Below are positions 1-10,478 of a stretch of DNA of 43,299 nucleotides, in pieces. The position numbers and the translations under genes are program-made. Under the pieces are notes generated by a model that searched no databases, was not told where the DNA came from, and worked only from the letters and a program-made list of their open reading frames with translations. Position 1 is the first letter of the stretch. Each line of letters starts with the position of its first letter. Origin of the DNA: an uncultured Pseudohongiella sp. (GTDB lineage Bacteria > Pseudomonadota > Gammaproteobacteria > Pseudomonadales > Pseudohongiellaceae); NCBI GenBank assembly GCA_902591495.1, contig CACJAW010000016.1, positions 1 to 43,299 of the forward strand. The letters run 5' to 3'.

Positions 1-254
1 GCAGTTAGACAAACCAATCCTGTAAAGAATAAACTGTAAGCATTGATAATAAGTAGAGGAGTAACTTGGTAATTTGCGTTTGGCATAAGATAAAATGAGG
101 CTAATCCTGCTAATATTAGACCTAACAGGGTTATCCTATAAGCAATAACGTAATTCCTCTTCACAGCAACCGCACTCATGACCAACACCACTGTCAAAGT
201 AGCTATTAACAAAGGTTGTAACGGTATGAGATCAGCAAAGGTAATTGTCATCAT
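1..254 (-). CDS. nuoN: NADH-quinone oxidoreductase subunit N, N-terminal part
   Basis: This is the start of the last complex I gene; its 3' end lies outside the window, so only about 84 residues are visible. NuoN is one of the three antiporter-like membrane subunits that pump protons. The visible part starts Met-Met-Thr-Ile-Thr-Phe-Ala-Asp-Leu and shows two hydrophobic helices followed by a NAYSLFFTGL segment typical of the NuoN N-terminus. The first ATG (254) overlaps the nuoM stop as ATGA, which implies translational coupling; a second in-frame ATG follows directly at 251. Identity rests on operon position and on the N-terminal pattern. Confidence 0.9.
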   Translation of the reverse strand, partial: MMTITFADLIPLQPLLIATLTVVLVMSAVAVKRNYVIAYRITLLGLILAGLASFYLMPNANYQVTPLLIINAYSLFFTGLVCLT

Positions 255-1753
255 TGAATTCCTGCCAAATTAGAAACGACACCCTGACTAGAACTCAGAA
301 GCTGAGCTAAGACTGGCTGAGATAAATCTAAGAATGATTGTGGATACATTCCCATCCAAACCAGACCTAACATCATAGCCCCAAAATAAAACATCTCCCG
401 TCTTGATAGGTCTGTAAGTTTGGCCTCATCGAAATGTTCACCTGAGTACTCCCCATGAAACACTTTTTGTATAACCCATAGCGAGTAAACAGAGGCTAAA
501 ATCAATCCAAATGCTGCAATTACAGTAGCTGGGATATTAGTTTGAAACGCGCCCAACAACGCCAGGAACTCGCCCACAAAATTTCCTAACCCTGGCATAC
601 CTAGCGCTGCTACCGAGAAGAATACGGCGACAACTGCCATTCTAGGAACCTGAGTCCACAAACCACCCATATCCCCCATATCCCGAGTATGAATACGATG
701 CTGTAAGCCTCCTGCTAGCATAAACAAAGCAGCAGCGCTCAGTCCGTGTGCCAACATGGTCATCACAGCACCCTGCAAAGCTTGCTCATTCCACGCATAT
801 ACACCAAGGGTAACAAACCCCATATGGCTAACGCTCGTGTAAGCTATAAGTCGTTTTATGTCTGACTGCGCAAAAGCAACTTTTGCACAATAAAGAATAC
901 TGAGTGCTGCCAGACCCATAGCTATAGGCGCGAAGGTCAATGATGCCTCTGGGAAAAGAGGCACTGCGAATCGAATTAATCCATAGGCTCCAGTCTTAAG
1001 AAGTATGCCTGCCAAAATAACGCTACCAGCAGTGGGCGCTTGGCTATGAGCATCCGGCAACCACGAATGAAAAGGGACTGAGGGTAGTTTTGTCGTGAAA
1101 GATATAAAGAACCCCAACATGACCCAAAACTGAAGCGAACTGGCCAGACTCACCGATAACAAGTCTTCGTATTTGAAGCTGTATGATCCAAATTGAGTGT
1201 AATGGGAATATGCCAGTACCAGAATCGACACAAGCATTAACATCCCCGTAACTTGTGTAAATATAAAAAATTTCATCGCCGCGTAATTCTTATTCTCATG
1301 CCCCCAGATCGCGATAATGAAATACATCGGAATGAGCATTACCTCCCAGAAGAAGAAGAAAAGAAATAAATCTAGTGCAGTAAATACACCAATCACTCCT
1401 GCTAGGGTCCATAAAAGATTGAAATAAAAAAATCCAGTTTGGGTTTTTATCTCATTCCAAGCAGAGCCTATTGATATTGCGCCTAGGAAAGCAGTTAGAA
1501 TAATTAATAAGAGACTCAATCCGTCCAGAGCGAAATACAATGAGATGCCAAATCGAGGAATCCAATCTATTTGAAAAACTGTTATCCATTCACTCGTGAT
1601 AGATTCTGACGGAAGTATGCTAAGCATCAGAAGTAAATCTAGAAGGACTGTTAATAGCGCAATATTACGGGGGTAATTTTGGTTGTATCGCTCAGACGCC
1701 CAAGCCAGTATACCACCTATAAAAAGAATACTAATTAACCATATTAAGATCAC
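251..1753 (-). CDS. nuoM: NADH-quinone oxidoreductase subunit M
   Basis: Proton-pumping antiporter-like subunit of complex I in the inner membrane, 500 residues (E. coli about 509). I chose the GTG at 1753, which overlaps the nuoL stop as GTGA and has GGAG about 8 bases upstream. A longer in-frame reading from 1813 would run back into nuoL and adds a non-hydrophobic Cys-rich stretch unlike the family. Family signatures include the helix FFWEVMLIPMYF with the conserved pumping Glu, and TKLPSVPFHSWLPDAHSQAP with the conserved Lys on the discontinuous helix. About 14 hydrophobic segments can be counted. It sits between nuoL and nuoN, overlapping both. Confidence 0.97.
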   Translation of the reverse strand: MILIWLISILFIGGILAWASERYNQNYPRNIALLTVLLDLLLMLSILPSESITSEWITVFQIDWIPRFGISLYFALDGLSLLLIILTAFLGAISIGSAWNEIKTQTGFFYFNLLWTLAGVIGVFTALDLFLFFFFWEVMLIPMYFIIAIWGHENKNYAAMKFFIFTQVTGMLMLVSILVLAYSHYTQFGSYSFKYEDLLSVSLASSLQFWVMLGFFISFTTKLPSVPFHSWLPDAHSQAPTAGSVILAGILLKTGAYGLIRFAVPLFPEASLTFAPIAMGLAALSILYCAKVAFAQSDIKRLIAYTSVSHMGFVTLGVYAWNEQALQGAVMTMLAHGLSAAALFMLAGGLQHRIHTRDMGDMGGLWTQVPRMAVVAVFFSVAALGMPGLGNFVGEFLALLGAFQTNIPATVIAAFGLILASVYSLWVIQKVFHGEYSGEHFDEAKLTDLSRREMFYFGAMMLGLVWMGMYPQSFLDLSQPVLAQLLSSSQGVVSNLAGIQ

Positions 1754-3600
1754 AATAGTACTCCCACAACCAAGATAATTATCAGCCCGCAAGCAACACT
1801 GAGCGCATACCAACGCAGGTATCCAGTTTGGGTTCGCACAACATAAGTGTTGGCGAGACGAGAGACCATCGCGATAAATGTGTACAGTTTGTCAATCAGG
1901 TCGTCTTTATTAATTCGAGATAACCAAACGAACGGAAACACAAAAATTCGATCATATATGTAATCCATCCCCCAGCCGCTATGCCACAACCTGTGAAGCT
2001 TTTGAGCTATCGGTTTGGACATTAGATCTTCAATCGACCATTTCTTTGCATAGAAAAACATATAGCTAATAAAAATCCCAACTAATGGCATCGCAATCAT
2101 GAAGCCGTGCACTAAGGCTGATACATGGTGCTCCCCGTGCGCGGCACCATGACTGAAAACCGCCTCTACTGGGATGGTTATAAATCCTCCCACTAGCGAT
2201 AAAATCATTAACAAAATCAGAGGACCATTCATATGCCACCCTCCAACTTCCTTTTCAGGTAAATGGCCCTTGTTCTCTCCAAAGAACACGATAAAAAACA
2301 AACGGAATGTGTAAATCCCCGTAAAAAAAGCACCAATCACACCACCCAACCAAAGGTAGGTGCCCACTCCCTCTAACTCGAATGCCGCCAGTAAGATTTC
2401 GTCCTTGCTAAAATAACCTGATGTATAAGGGAAAGCCGTGAGGGCTAATGATCCAATGAGAAATGAGGCAAATGAAACTGGCAGAGCCTTTCTTAAGCCA
2501 CCCATCTTAAAAATGCTTTGCTCATGGTGAACCGAGAGTATGACAGTTCCCGAAGCAAGAAACAGAAGAGCTTTAAAGAACGCATGTGTCATGAGGTGGA
2601 AGATTGCAGCAGACCAAGCACCTACCCCGAGACCTAAAAACATGTAGCCGATCTGGCTAACAGTTGAAAAAGCAAGAATGCGCTTTATGTCTGACTGAGT
2701 CAATGCTGTAAAACCAGCCATCAACAGGGTAATCAAACCAATCCACGCGACAAGAAGTTGCACGGTTGGTGCCAGCTCAAACAGGATATGTGTTCGAGCA
2801 ATTAAGTAGACTCCGGCTGTAACCATAGTAGCCGCGTGTATCAGTGCACTTATCGGTGTTGGACCTGCCATTGCGTCTGGCAACCATGTCTGCAGAGGCA
2901 ACTGCGCCGACTTTCCGACTGCTCCACCAAGAAGAAGCAACGAAACCGCAACCGCTAATCCGCTGCCCGTAGTCCACTCTAATTCAGCTGCATGGAGTAA
3001 ATCTTGGATATTCAGTGTTCCTAACTGTGCAAATAGTAGGAACAAACCAATGGCCATTGAGGTGTCACCCACTCGTGTGACAACGAATGCCTTCCTAGCA
3101 GCATACCCATTTTCTGGTTTTGTGTACCAGAATCCAATTAACAGATAACTGCAAAGCCCCACCCCTTCCCAGCCGAGGTAAAGAACAACCAGATTATCTC
3201 CGAGCACTAACATTAGCATAGCAGCTACGAACAAATTCATATAAGAGAAGAAGCGACTAAAACTTGGATCATCAGCCATGTAGCCAGTCGCATAGCTGTG
3301 TATCAAAAACCCAACTCCCGTGATAACAAGCATCATCACTACTGACAAACCATCCAAATAAAAGCTGAACCCCGGATTGAAAGCGCCAACAGACATCCAA
3401 GTCCACACCTCTTTTACAAAGTAATCTTCCCCTGACGCGAGAAATTCAAATGCAATAAAAATAGCAGTTATGAATGATAGACCAACACTGCCAGCGCCTA
3501 TAAACGCAACTATTTGCCTCGGGAGATTACCCGCGGTCAATACCAGCGCTAGAAATCCTAATAATGGGAAAGTGGGTAGAAGCCATATCAAATCTTGCAT
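1750..3600 (-). CDS. nuoL: NADH-quinone oxidoreductase subunit L
   Basis: Largest antiporter-like membrane subunit of complex I, 616 residues (E. coli 613), at the distal end of the membrane arm. It shows the GWEGVGLCSYLLIGFWY helix with the key Glu and the GKSAQLPLQTWLPDAMAGPTP segment with the conserved Lys. The long C-terminal part should carry the lateral amphipathic helix that runs along the membrane arm, ending in a last hydrophobic helix. The ATG at 3600 is preceded by AAGGAGA, a good ribosome-binding site. It lies 13 bp after nuoK and overlaps the nuoM start by 4 bp. Confidence 0.98.
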   Translation of the reverse strand: MQDLIWLLPTFPLLGFLALVLTAGNLPRQIVAFIGAGSVGLSFITAIFIAFEFLASGEDYFVKEVWTWMSVGAFNPGFSFYLDGLSVVMMLVITGVGFLIHSYATGYMADDPSFSRFFSYMNLFVAAMLMLVLGDNLVVLYLGWEGVGLCSYLLIGFWYTKPENGYAARKAFVVTRVGDTSMAIGLFLLFAQLGTLNIQDLLHAAELEWTTGSGLAVAVSLLLLGGAVGKSAQLPLQTWLPDAMAGPTPISALIHAATMVTAGVYLIARTHILFELAPTVQLLVAWIGLITLLMAGFTALTQSDIKRILAFSTVSQIGYMFLGLGVGAWSAAIFHLMTHAFFKALLFLASGTVILSVHHEQSIFKMGGLRKALPVSFASFLIGSLALTAFPYTSGYFSKDEILLAAFELEGVGTYLWLGGVIGAFFTGIYTFRLFFIVFFGENKGHLPEKEVGGWHMNGPLILLMILSLVGGFITIPVEAVFSHGAAHGEHHVSALVHGFMIAMPLVGIFISYMFFYAKKWSIEDLMSKPIAQKLHRLWHSGWGMDYIYDRIFVFPFVWLSRINKDDLIDKLYTFIAMVSRLANTYVVRTQTGYLRWYALSVACGLIIILVVGVLL

Positions 3601-3613
3601 TTGCAGAGTCTCC

Positions 3614-3922
3614 TTACCCTTTCATGTCGCTGAGGACATTGATATCGATGGTTTTAAACTGACGAAACATTTGTATGATCAACCCTAAACCTATTGCCAC
3701 CTCGGCCGCCGCTAGAGTAAGTATCATAATAAACATAATCTGGCCATCAGCCTCACCCCACCTAGACCCAGCCACTATGAACGCAAGCGCACTAGCATTA
3801 AGCATGATTTCCAGAGACATCAAGACGAATACAATATTTCTTCGGGTGAGGACGCCTATCAACCCTATCGCGAAAAGGATAGAGGAGAGTATCAGACCGT
3901 GCTCGATTGGAATAACGCCCAT
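3614..3922 (-). CDS. nuoK: NADH-quinone oxidoreductase subunit K
   Basis: Small membrane subunit of complex I, 102 residues (family about 100), with three transmembrane helices. It carries both conserved membrane-buried glutamates needed for proton translocation: one in [13 protein letters not shown] and one in [12 protein letters not shown]. The start [13 protein letters not shown] lines up with the usual MIPLQHGL-type N-terminus. It lies 28 bp downstream of nuoJ and 13 bp upstream of nuoL. Confidence 0.97.
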   Translation of the reverse strand: MGVIPIEHGLILSSILFAIGLIGVLTRRNIVFVLMSLEIMLNASALAFIVAGSRWGEADGQIMFIMILTLAAAEVAIGLGLIIQMFRQFKTIDINVLSDMKG

Positions 3923-3950
3923 TTTGTTTTTATTCCCGTTTTATTATTCT

Positions 3951-4436
3951 CTATTTTGATTTAGCTAAGTGATACGCCGCCACTAACCCCGCCAGCAATA
4001 GTATTGATGCAAGCTCCACTGCAATAACATATGGCCCAAATAATAATGCACTTACCTGCATAACACCGACCTGTTCAGGCAGGATGTCAAAATTTAGTTC
4101 GCTAATTACATTTACCAGCTGAAGAAGAAGAACTGCAGATAAAATTGAAGGTAAGATCCATCCTCCGGGCGTCAACCAAGATTTTTCTTCATCCCTTGTA
4201 TGCTGCCCTAAATTAAGCATCATTATTACAAAGAGAAATAGCACCATGATAGCGCCAGCGTATACTATGGCCTCTAGCATTGCCGCGAACGGAGCACCAA
4301 GTACATAAAAAACTACTGCTACTGACAATAGCGACACAACCATGTACAAAAGGGCATGCACAATATTTGTTTGAAGAATTACTGCAATAGAAGCTATTAC
4401 AGCGATCGCTCCAGCAATGTAGAAAAGTATAGTCAC
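3951..4436 (-). CDS. nuoJ: NADH-quinone oxidoreductase subunit J
   Basis: Membrane subunit of complex I, 161 residues (E. coli 184), with about five transmembrane helices. The conserved helix with [21 protein letters not shown] is the third-helix motif of NuoJ that undergoes a pi-bulge transition in known structures. The start codon is GTG and overlaps the nuoI stop as GTGA, so translation is probably coupled to nuoI. The C-terminus is shorter than in E. coli, which is common in the family. Confidence 0.96.
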   Translation of the reverse strand: MTILFYIAGAIAVIASIAVILQTNIVHALLYMVVSLLSVAVVFYVLGAPFAAMLEAIVYAGAIMVLFLFVIMMLNLGQHTRDEEKSWLTPGGWILPSILSAVLLLQLVNVISELNFDILPEQVGVMQVSALLFGPYVIAVELASILLLAGLVAAYHLAKSK

Positions 4437-4972
4437 GGCATCAAACTCCGAACATCAATAGGGGCTGATTCATTCAACGCCTCCCCTTTGTCTTTCCCTT
4501 TAATTTGCTTTCCGGCCACTCGGTAAAAGTTGTAGTCGTGATACTTGCCTGTGCCATTAATGAGGAGATCTTCTTTTTCCCAAACCATGTCTTGGCGCTT
4601 ATATTCTGCCATTTCAAAATCAGGAGTTAACTGAATCGCATTCGTGGGGCAAGCTTCCTCACAAAAACCACACATTATGCAACGTGAAAAATTGATACGA
4701 AAAAATTCCGGATACCATCGGCCATCTTCCATTTCGCCTTTCTGTAAGGCGATACAGTCCACTGGACAAGCCACAGCGCAAAGATTGCAGGCAACACACC
4801 TCTCCTCTCCATCTGGATCACGACTCAATATGATACGACCCCGCCATCTCGGAAACATATATGGTTGCTTGTCGGGATATTCTACCGTGTCCTTTTTCTT
4901 GAACAGCTTGATAAATACCAACCAAAGTGTTCGTACTTGGGTTAGCAATGTATCAGCGATTAGTTTAATCAT
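4433..4972 (-). CDS. nuoI: NADH-quinone oxidoreductase subunit I (two [4Fe-4S] clusters)
   Basis: Ferredoxin-like subunit carrying clusters N6a and N6b, which pass electrons from NuoG towards NuoB; 179 residues (E. coli 180). The two cluster motifs are [15 protein letters not shown] (Cys 59, 62, 65, 69) and [15 protein letters not shown] (Cys 98, 101, 104, 108); each fourth Cys serves the opposite cluster in this fold. A short hydrophobic N-terminal helix anchors it at the membrane interface. It lies 34 bp after nuoH and overlaps nuoJ by 4 bp. Confidence 0.98.
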   Translation of the reverse strand: MIKLIADTLLTQVRTLWLVFIKLFKKKDTVEYPDKQPYMFPRWRGRIILSRDPDGEERCVACNLCAVACPVDCIALQKGEMEDGRWYPEFFRINFSRCIMCGFCEEACPTNAIQLTPDFEMAEYKRQDMVWEKEDLLINGTGKYHDYNFYRVAGKQIKGKDKGEALNESAPIDVRSLMP

Positions 4973-5006
4973 AGATTCTCCAGATCCTGCTATTCTGTCT
5001 CGCCAG

Positions 5007-5960
5007 TTAAGTACTCAAAATTATTGCCCCGGTCACTAAGAGATTTAGAAGTGATAGGGGAAGTAAAAAGAGCCACCCGTAAGTCATTAATTGGTCGTAT
5101 CGCGGTCTCGGAACTGCAGCTCGCATTAATATGAAAAACGCAATAAATCCGAAAGCTTTAATTGCGAACCACGCGACTGACGGGAGAAAGTCAGGGCCTA
5201 ACCAGCCTCCAAAAAACAAGACTGTAATTAAGGAAGAAATCAATACCAGGCCAATATATTCTGCAACAAAAAACATGCCGAATTTCATACCTGAATACTC
5301 GGTATGATAGCCAGCGCAAATTTCTTGTTCGGCCTCCGGGATATCAAATGGTAGTCGGTGACTTTCTGCCACTCCCGCAATCAAGAAAATAACAAATCCT
5401 ATAAACTGGGGAACGATGTACCAACCATCAGACTGACTTTCAACAATTTCTCTCAAATTAAAGCTGCCGGTAAGCGCGATAACACCTAATAGTGAAATGC
5501 CCATGAACACTTCATAACTGATCATTTGAGCGGCCGCTCTCAGACTTCCCAGTAACGCATACTTGTTGTCCGATGAGAGTCCACCCAACATAACGCTATA
5601 GGCCCCCAGTGAAGCCATTGCGAGAACAAAAAGAACACCGATATTGGAATCGATGACACCTAGGTTAGGGCTGAAAGGTATGACTGCGAAGCTTAAGAGA
5701 ACCACCGTCATTATAATTCCAGGAGCAACCACGAAGCTAAATTTGTCAGCAAATGGCGGTATCCAGTCCTCTTTGGTAAAAATCTTGATCATGTCAGCCA
5801 CTACTTGCAAGGAACCAAACCACCCAACTCGATTAGGACCCAACCTCTCTTGCCAAAAACCTAGCAAACGTCGCTCAACTGTTATCAATAGTGCTGCCGT
5901 AATGATTACTACGCCTAAGATAAGACCAATAGTTAAGGGGGAGCCTATAGATAAATCCAT
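5007..5960 (-). CDS. nuoH: NADH-quinone oxidoreductase subunit H
   Basis: Membrane subunit at the junction of the two arms of complex I that forms the entrance of the quinone tunnel; 317 residues (E. coli 325) with about eight helices. Recognisable family motifs are [22 protein letters not shown] near the N-terminus and the acidic loop [20 protein letters not shown], whose glutamates link quinone chemistry to pumping. The late motif [17 protein letters not shown] is also typical. The start ATG is 2 bp from the nuoG stop. Confidence 0.98.
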   Translation of the reverse strand: MDLSIGSPLTIGLILGVVIITAALLITVERRLLGFWQERLGPNRVGWFGSLQVVADMIKIFTKEDWIPPFADKFSFVVAPGIIMTVVLLSFAVIPFSPNLGVIDSNIGVLFVLAMASLGAYSVMLGGLSSDNKYALLGSLRAAAQMISYEVFMGISLLGVIALTGSFNLREIVESQSDGWYIVPQFIGFVIFLIAGVAESHRLPFDIPEAEQEICAGYHTEYSGMKFGMFFVAEYIGLVLISSLITVLFFGGWLGPDFLPSVAWFAIKAFGFIAFFILMRAAVPRPRYDQLMTYGWLFLLPLSLLNLLVTGAIILST

Positions 5961-5962
5961 TA

Positions 5963-8644
5963 TTAATAACCCTCCTCATAGAGGTCGCTGACTATGAGAT
6001 TTTCAATGCCTCTATTAAAAGTGTTCTCTGCCTTTGTAAGAACAACGCTCGATCCTAACGCGTGGTAATCTATTTCGTTTTCACCACAATAAAGTGCTGC
6101 TGTTCCCGCTTTAATTTTGTTGCGAATCACTACTGCTGCTATGTTTCCATTGCCATCAAGGCTGACACTATCTCCCTGCTTTAATCCCAAAGAGTCAGCA
6201 TCCTCCTTTGATAGTCCAATATAGGGGTCAACCATCCTTTTCTGAATCGCTGCTGATTTCGCGCTCAATTCACCGCTGCCGAAAATTTGGTGGGCTAAAG
6301 CGAGTTCCAATCCTTCGTTTGAGCTAGATGTGTCTGCCTTGATTTCCAGGTAGCTACCTGATTTATCGCGGTTTAACAATGCTTTGCCGGTATTTCCTTG
6401 TTTCAAATCACCACTAACCTCTTCCTGAAACTTGGTGATCGATTGATTAGAATTCCAAGAAGGAGACCACGGGGCGCCTAATATTGTCGCATCCTTTGCA
6501 GCGGGTATCCCTTCCATAGAAAAAGATAATACAGACTCGCTATCAACTGGCTGCTTCGGCTCATGGACATTAACGTTTGCCCTCATTGCAGTACGGCCAC
6601 TATATCTATGAGATTGCCGCGGGACTTGCATCCCGGACACTGTGCCAGAAATTTCCGGCCTTAGTTCTGCTATACCCTTAAACGCTTCTGAACTTTGCTG
6701 AAGTCTTTCACTCAGTGATGAAATGCTTTCTTTTGGGTTTTCGCTTAGCCAACGCCAGGCGGGTAGCGCACCAATCTTATTCTGATGAACCTGAAAACTG
6801 ACCTGAGCCCTACCTTCATAGTTCACATAAGTTGCTTCATGTTCAGAAAAGGCAGTAGCGGGCAACAATAGAGATGCTTGCTCCGTAGTCTTGGTTGGCA
6901 ACTGATCAATGACCATTAACGATTCTGCTTTTTCGAGTGCTTTAGCTACCTCTGAATGAGGTGCACGTCTGTATAAGTCATTTTCCAGAACAATAACATT
7001 CCGCGCATCACCCTGTATGATCTGATTAAGAGCAATTCCTAGCGAGTTTTCTTTATTTGTGAGCATTGCCATTCCAAGGGAATTCACTTCGGGGGTTGTC
7101 AAACATAGATCAACCGTCTCGTTACGCTTTTCACTTAAAGCCCTCGCTATATTCGCAGCCGTTTGAATGTACTCGATTTTTCCAGCCGACGCGCCCGCGA
7201 CCACTAAGGGTCGTTTAGCATTTAAGAGAACGTCAGCAATTTGAGTAGCGCTATCTCGCTTGCCATCAGTCTTTGGAGCATTCTCTGAAATCGCACTCGC
7301 TATGACCCCAGCGGCTTCAACAAGCTCAGATGGCGGGGCAACTAAAATATCAGAGGCTACATCATCTAAGCGGGTTGCATAGGGCGTCAGAAGGATCAAG
7401 GGGCTACGCTCATGTTGAGCAAGCTCTCTTACAGCCGCGTCCTGCCATGCTGGTATTTGAGCCTGCTTGGCCAATTCAGTTGCATGGTTCCTAACCGACT
7501 GCCTGAGGGCAAGTGCGAGTCTCGGAGACGTGTTAGTAACATCCTCTCCAATGATGATCACGGCATCTGCGGCCTCAATCTCCTTGATAGAGGGAGACCT
7601 AAATGAGGAATCTTGACCCAAGGACAGAGATAATTGAATGGCTTCATTATCTATGTCAGATAATCCCGAATAGAAATTACTCTCGCCTACAAACTCCCGT
7701 AATGCAAAGTTTGACTCCATACTAGCCCGTGGGCTTCCTATGCCAATAGCATCCCCATCTCTAAATTTTTCCAACTCTTGGGTTATGTCGATATCCTCAG
7801 GCGACCTGATCCGTTCGGCACTATTAACATAATCGAAACCAAAACGACCTCGATCGCATATGAAATAGCCGTTTACCTCAGCGTTATAACGATTAACAAC
7901 CCTTCTAAGGGTTCCATAACGCTCTCCGGGAGTTATATTGCAACCAGTACCACACCCCGCGCAGATACTTGGCGCCGTTTGTAAGTCCCATTTCCTACTA
8001 TAATGCTCGCTAAATGCTTTATCAGTAAAAACACCTGTCGGGCAAACTTCGACAAGATTACCGCTAAATTCACTTTCTAAAACACCTTCCTCATATCTGC
8101 CAAAATATGTATGGTGATGCGATGCTTGTGCTGCCAAATCAGTTCCTCCAGCATAATCATCATAAAATCTTACGCAGCGGTAGCACGTGATGCATCTATT
8201 CATCTCATGGTTTATAAAGGGGCCAAGGTATTGATTACGATGAGTTACTTTTTTCTTATCGTACCGTCGATAGTTATGACCGGACATTAGGGTCATGTCC
8301 TGTAGATGACACTCACCACCTTCCTCGCAAACCGGACAATCATGAGGATGACTGATCATTAAACTTTCAATAACACGCTCTCGCATATCCTTTGCTTGCT
8401 CGTCATCAATCGATATCATTGTTCCATCTGTAGCTGGCGTCATACAAGCCATTACTATAGAACCTTTAGTGTCCTCAGAGTCACGGTATTGTTTAACAGC
8501 GCATTGCCTGCACGCGCCGACAGAACCCATGCAAGGATGCCAACAAAAGTAAGGCAGATCTAAGCCCTTAGATAGGGCTTCCTGCAACAGATTGTTATCG
8601 GGATTAACCTCATACTCCACCCCGTCTATAACAACTTTCGCCAT
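5963..8644 (-). CDS. nuoG: NADH-quinone oxidoreductase subunit G
   Basis: Large iron-sulfur subunit of the peripheral arm, 893 residues, close to the E. coli length of about 908. The N-terminal [2Fe-2S] domain has CWHP..GACRQC; next come the His-ligated cluster motif [15 protein letters not shown] and the CITCYRC...EVCPTG clusters. CAGCGTGCN with a later CDRG supplies the ligands of the extra N7 cluster found in the E. coli type. The remainder is the degenerate molybdopterin-oxidoreductase fold without cofactor. I chose the ATG at 8644, with GGAG 7 bases upstream; the codon before it is an in-frame TTG that gives no better spacing. The region from about residue 640 to 760 is rich in Ser/Glu and poorly conserved. 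Confidence 0.97.
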   Translation of the reverse strand: MAKVVIDGVEYEVNPDNNLLQEALSKGLDLPYFCWHPCMGSVGACRQCAVKQYRDSEDTKGSIVMACMTPATDGTMISIDDEQAKDMRERVIESLMISHPHDCPVCEEGGECHLQDMTLMSGHNYRRYDKKKVTHRNQYLGPFINHEMNRCITCYRCVRFYDDYAGGTDLAAQASHHHTYFGRYEEGVLESEFSGNLVEVCPTGVFTDKAFSEHYSRKWDLQTAPSICAGCGTGCNITPGERYGTLRRVVNRYNAEVNGYFICDRGRFGFDYVNSAERIRSPEDIDITQELEKFRDGDAIGIGSPRASMESNFALREFVGESNFYSGLSDIDNEAIQLSLSLGQDSSFRSPSIKEIEAADAVIIIGEDVTNTSPRLALALRQSVRNHATELAKQAQIPAWQDAAVRELAQHERSPLILLTPYATRLDDVASDILVAPPSELVEAAGVIASAISENAPKTDGKRDSATQIADVLLNAKRPLVVAGASAGKIEYIQTAANIARALSEKRNETVDLCLTTPEVNSLGMAMLTNKENSLGIALNQIIQGDARNVIVLENDLYRRAPHSEVAKALEKAESLMVIDQLPTKTTEQASLLLPATAFSEHEATYVNYEGRAQVSFQVHQNKIGALPAWRWLSENPKESISSLSERLQQSSEAFKGIAELRPEISGTVSGMQVPRQSHRYSGRTAMRANVNVHEPKQPVDSESVLSFSMEGIPAAKDATILGAPWSPSWNSNQSITKFQEEVSGDLKQGNTGKALLNRDKSGSYLEIKADTSSSNEGLELALAHQIFGSGELSAKSAAIQKRMVDPYIGLSKEDADSLGLKQGDSVSLDGNGNIAAVVIRNKIKAGTAALYCGENEIDYHALGSSVVLTKAENTFNRGIENLIVSDLYEEGY

Positions 8645-8691
8645 CAATTACTCCATCTCTAAAACGCAAAAACAATAACAATTAATAAATT

Positions 8692-9951
8692 CTAGTCTTT
8701 AATGAGTTTCTCAAAATCTTCAGAAAAGTATCTCAATCCGCTCCCTAAAGGTGCAGTAGCGCCTGGAGCGAGAGCGCAAAATGTTCTTCCTGGCCCCATA
8801 TATTCGACATGTTCGTGAAGGATTTCTAAATCTTTTCTGGTACCTTGTCCTTTGCAAAATTCATCAAAAATCGCAACCACCCAGGGCAATCCGTCTCGAC
8901 AAGGCGTACAAAAACCACAAGACTCATGAGCAAAAAATCTCATCAGGTTTCCAATCATACCTACTGGGCATGTTTTATCATCTAACAAAATCATTGTTCC
9001 AGTCGCCAAACGACTACCCGCCTGAGCAATATCATCATAGTCAAATTTTAAATCTAAATGCTCAGGCAACATAAAATCTGTTGACCCACCTCCTGGTAGA
9101 AAACCACGTAGTTCGAGGCCGTCTTGCATCCCACCGCCATGCTCCTCAAGCAACTCTCTGATAGTGATTCCTAACGGGAGCTCCCAGCAGCCCGGGTTTT
9201 TAACTTTTCCGCTTATTCCAAATAGCTTTGTACCGTGATCCTTCCCTTTCGTCAGAGATTGATACCAATCGATTCCATAAGTAAATATCCCAGGCAAATT
9301 ACAAACAGTCTCAACGTTGTTTACGATAGTTGGCTTGCCCCATAAGCCGCTTACTTGGGGGAATGGTGGTTTTGAGCGTGGATTAGCACGCTTCCCCTCT
9401 AGTGCATTTAATAATGCTGTTTCTTCTCCACAAATATAACGACCAGCGCTGGTGTGAACAATGATGTCTAAATTAAAACCCGTATTTAGAATATTTTCCC
9501 CCAGCAATCCTTTGTCGTAAGCTTCCGAAATTGCTTTTTTCAGCCTTTGCTCTGCAACCTTGTACTCGCCTCGCAAGAATATGTAAGCAGTGTCGGCCTG
9601 TATGGCAAATGAGCCAATAATAATTCCCTCTAGTAGAAGATGTGGATCTCCTTCCATAAGTAGCCGATCTTTAAATGTACCTGGCTCCATTTCATCAGCG
9701 TTAACTACAAAATACTTCTGCTTGGGAGTATCGTCTCCTTGAGGAACAAAACTCCACTTTAGGCCCGTCGGGAAACCGGCTCCTCCCCGGCCTTTTAGCC
9801 CAGAATCTTTTGTCTTTTGAAGTACATCACTGGGACTCATGCCTTTTGCAATATTTCGTATACTTTGATAACCATCATTGGACTCATAATCAGCTATCGC
9901 CAAGGGAGGCCTGGTCATATCAATGTTTTTAGTTAATGGTCTCTCTATCAC
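8692..9951 (-). CDS. nuoF: NADH-quinone oxidoreductase subunit F (NADH/FMN binding)
   Basis: Catalytic NADH-oxidising subunit with FMN and cluster N3, 419 residues (E. coli 445; the difference is mostly a shorter N-terminus). The motifs are GLKGRGGAGFPTGLKW (flavin/NADH binding), FVVNADEMEPGTFKDR, GRYICGEETALLNALEG and the cluster motif CGFCTPCRDG with a later Cys in TFCALAPGA. The start codon is GTG, with AGTAGG a few bases upstream. It lies 11 bp after nuoE. Confidence 0.97.
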   Translation of the reverse strand: MIERPLTKNIDMTRPPLAIADYESNDGYQSIRNIAKGMSPSDVLQKTKDSGLKGRGGAGFPTGLKWSFVPQGDDTPKQKYFVVNADEMEPGTFKDRLLMEGDPHLLLEGIIIGSFAIQADTAYIFLRGEYKVAEQRLKKAISEAYDKGLLGENILNTGFNLDIIVHTSAGRYICGEETALLNALEGKRANPRSKPPFPQVSGLWGKPTIVNNVETVCNLPGIFTYGIDWYQSLTKGKDHGTKLFGISGKVKNPGCWELPLGITIRELLEEHGGGMQDGLELRGFLPGGGSTDFMLPEHLDLKFDYDDIAQAGSRLATGTMILLDDKTCPVGMIGNLMRFFAHESCGFCTPCRDGLPWVVAIFDEFCKGQGTRKDLEILHEHVEYMGPGRTFCALAPGATAPLGSGLRYFSEDFEKLIKD

Positions 9952-9962
9952 ACTGAACCTAC

Positions 9963-10478
9963 TTATTTCCGTTCTTTGTAGCTAAGAATTATGTCGTTAA
10001 TTTTTTCTTGCGTGAGGTTTCGATGAAGATCATCTCCAACCATCATTACTGGAGCTTTATCACAGTCTCCTAGGCAAGGAACTGGAAGAAAAGTGAACTT
10101 GCCGTCCTCACTCGTCTGACCAAAATCAATACCTAACTCTTCGTTAATATGTGATCTCATAGATTCACACCCCATCACCCAACAACTAACACTATTGCAG
10201 AACAAAATTACATTCTCACCAACAGGCTGTCGGTATACCAAGTTAAAAAAAGTAGCCACGCTTTCTAGGTCGCTAACTGGAATTTCCAAAAACTTTGAAA
10301 TGGCCAGCATACTCTCGTCGGAAACCCAACCTTGATGTTTCTGCACTATTTTCAAGGCCTCTAAACCGACCGCTCTTTTATCCGGATATAGCTCCATTTC
10401 ATGTTCGATTTCATGGATCTCTTCATCTGTGAGTCTTCTCGCCTTGGAAGCAGTGCTTGCAATTAAATTTTCACTCAT
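9963..10478 (-). CDS. nuoE: NADH-quinone oxidoreductase subunit E ([2Fe-2S], N1a)
   Basis: Thioredoxin-like [2Fe-2S] subunit (cluster N1a) that pairs with NuoF, 171 residues (E. coli 166). The four ligands are in [12 protein letters not shown] (two of these Cys) and CLGDCDKAP. The N-terminal half is the usual helical region around [20 protein letters not shown]. The ATG overlaps the nuoCD stop as ATGA, implying coupled translation. Confidence 0.97.
   Translation of the reverse strand: MSENLIASTASKARRLTDEEIHEIEHEMELYPDKRAVGLEALKIVQKHQGWVSDESMLAISKFLEIPVSDLESVATFFNLVYRQPVGENVILFCNSVSCWVMGCESMRSHINEELGIDFGQTSEDGKFTFLPVPCLGDCDKAPVMMVGDDLHRNLTQEKINDIILSYKERK

Noticed and set aside
1754-1813. Longer nuoM start
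   Set aside because: The added residues overlap nuoL in another frame and are not conserved; the GTG at 1753 has a proper Shine-Dalgarno and the usual coupled overlap.
4644-5039. 131-codon plus-strand frame opposite nuoI
   Set aside because: It is the mirror of the conserved ferredoxin domain; Ser/Gln-rich with no family, so a shadow frame.
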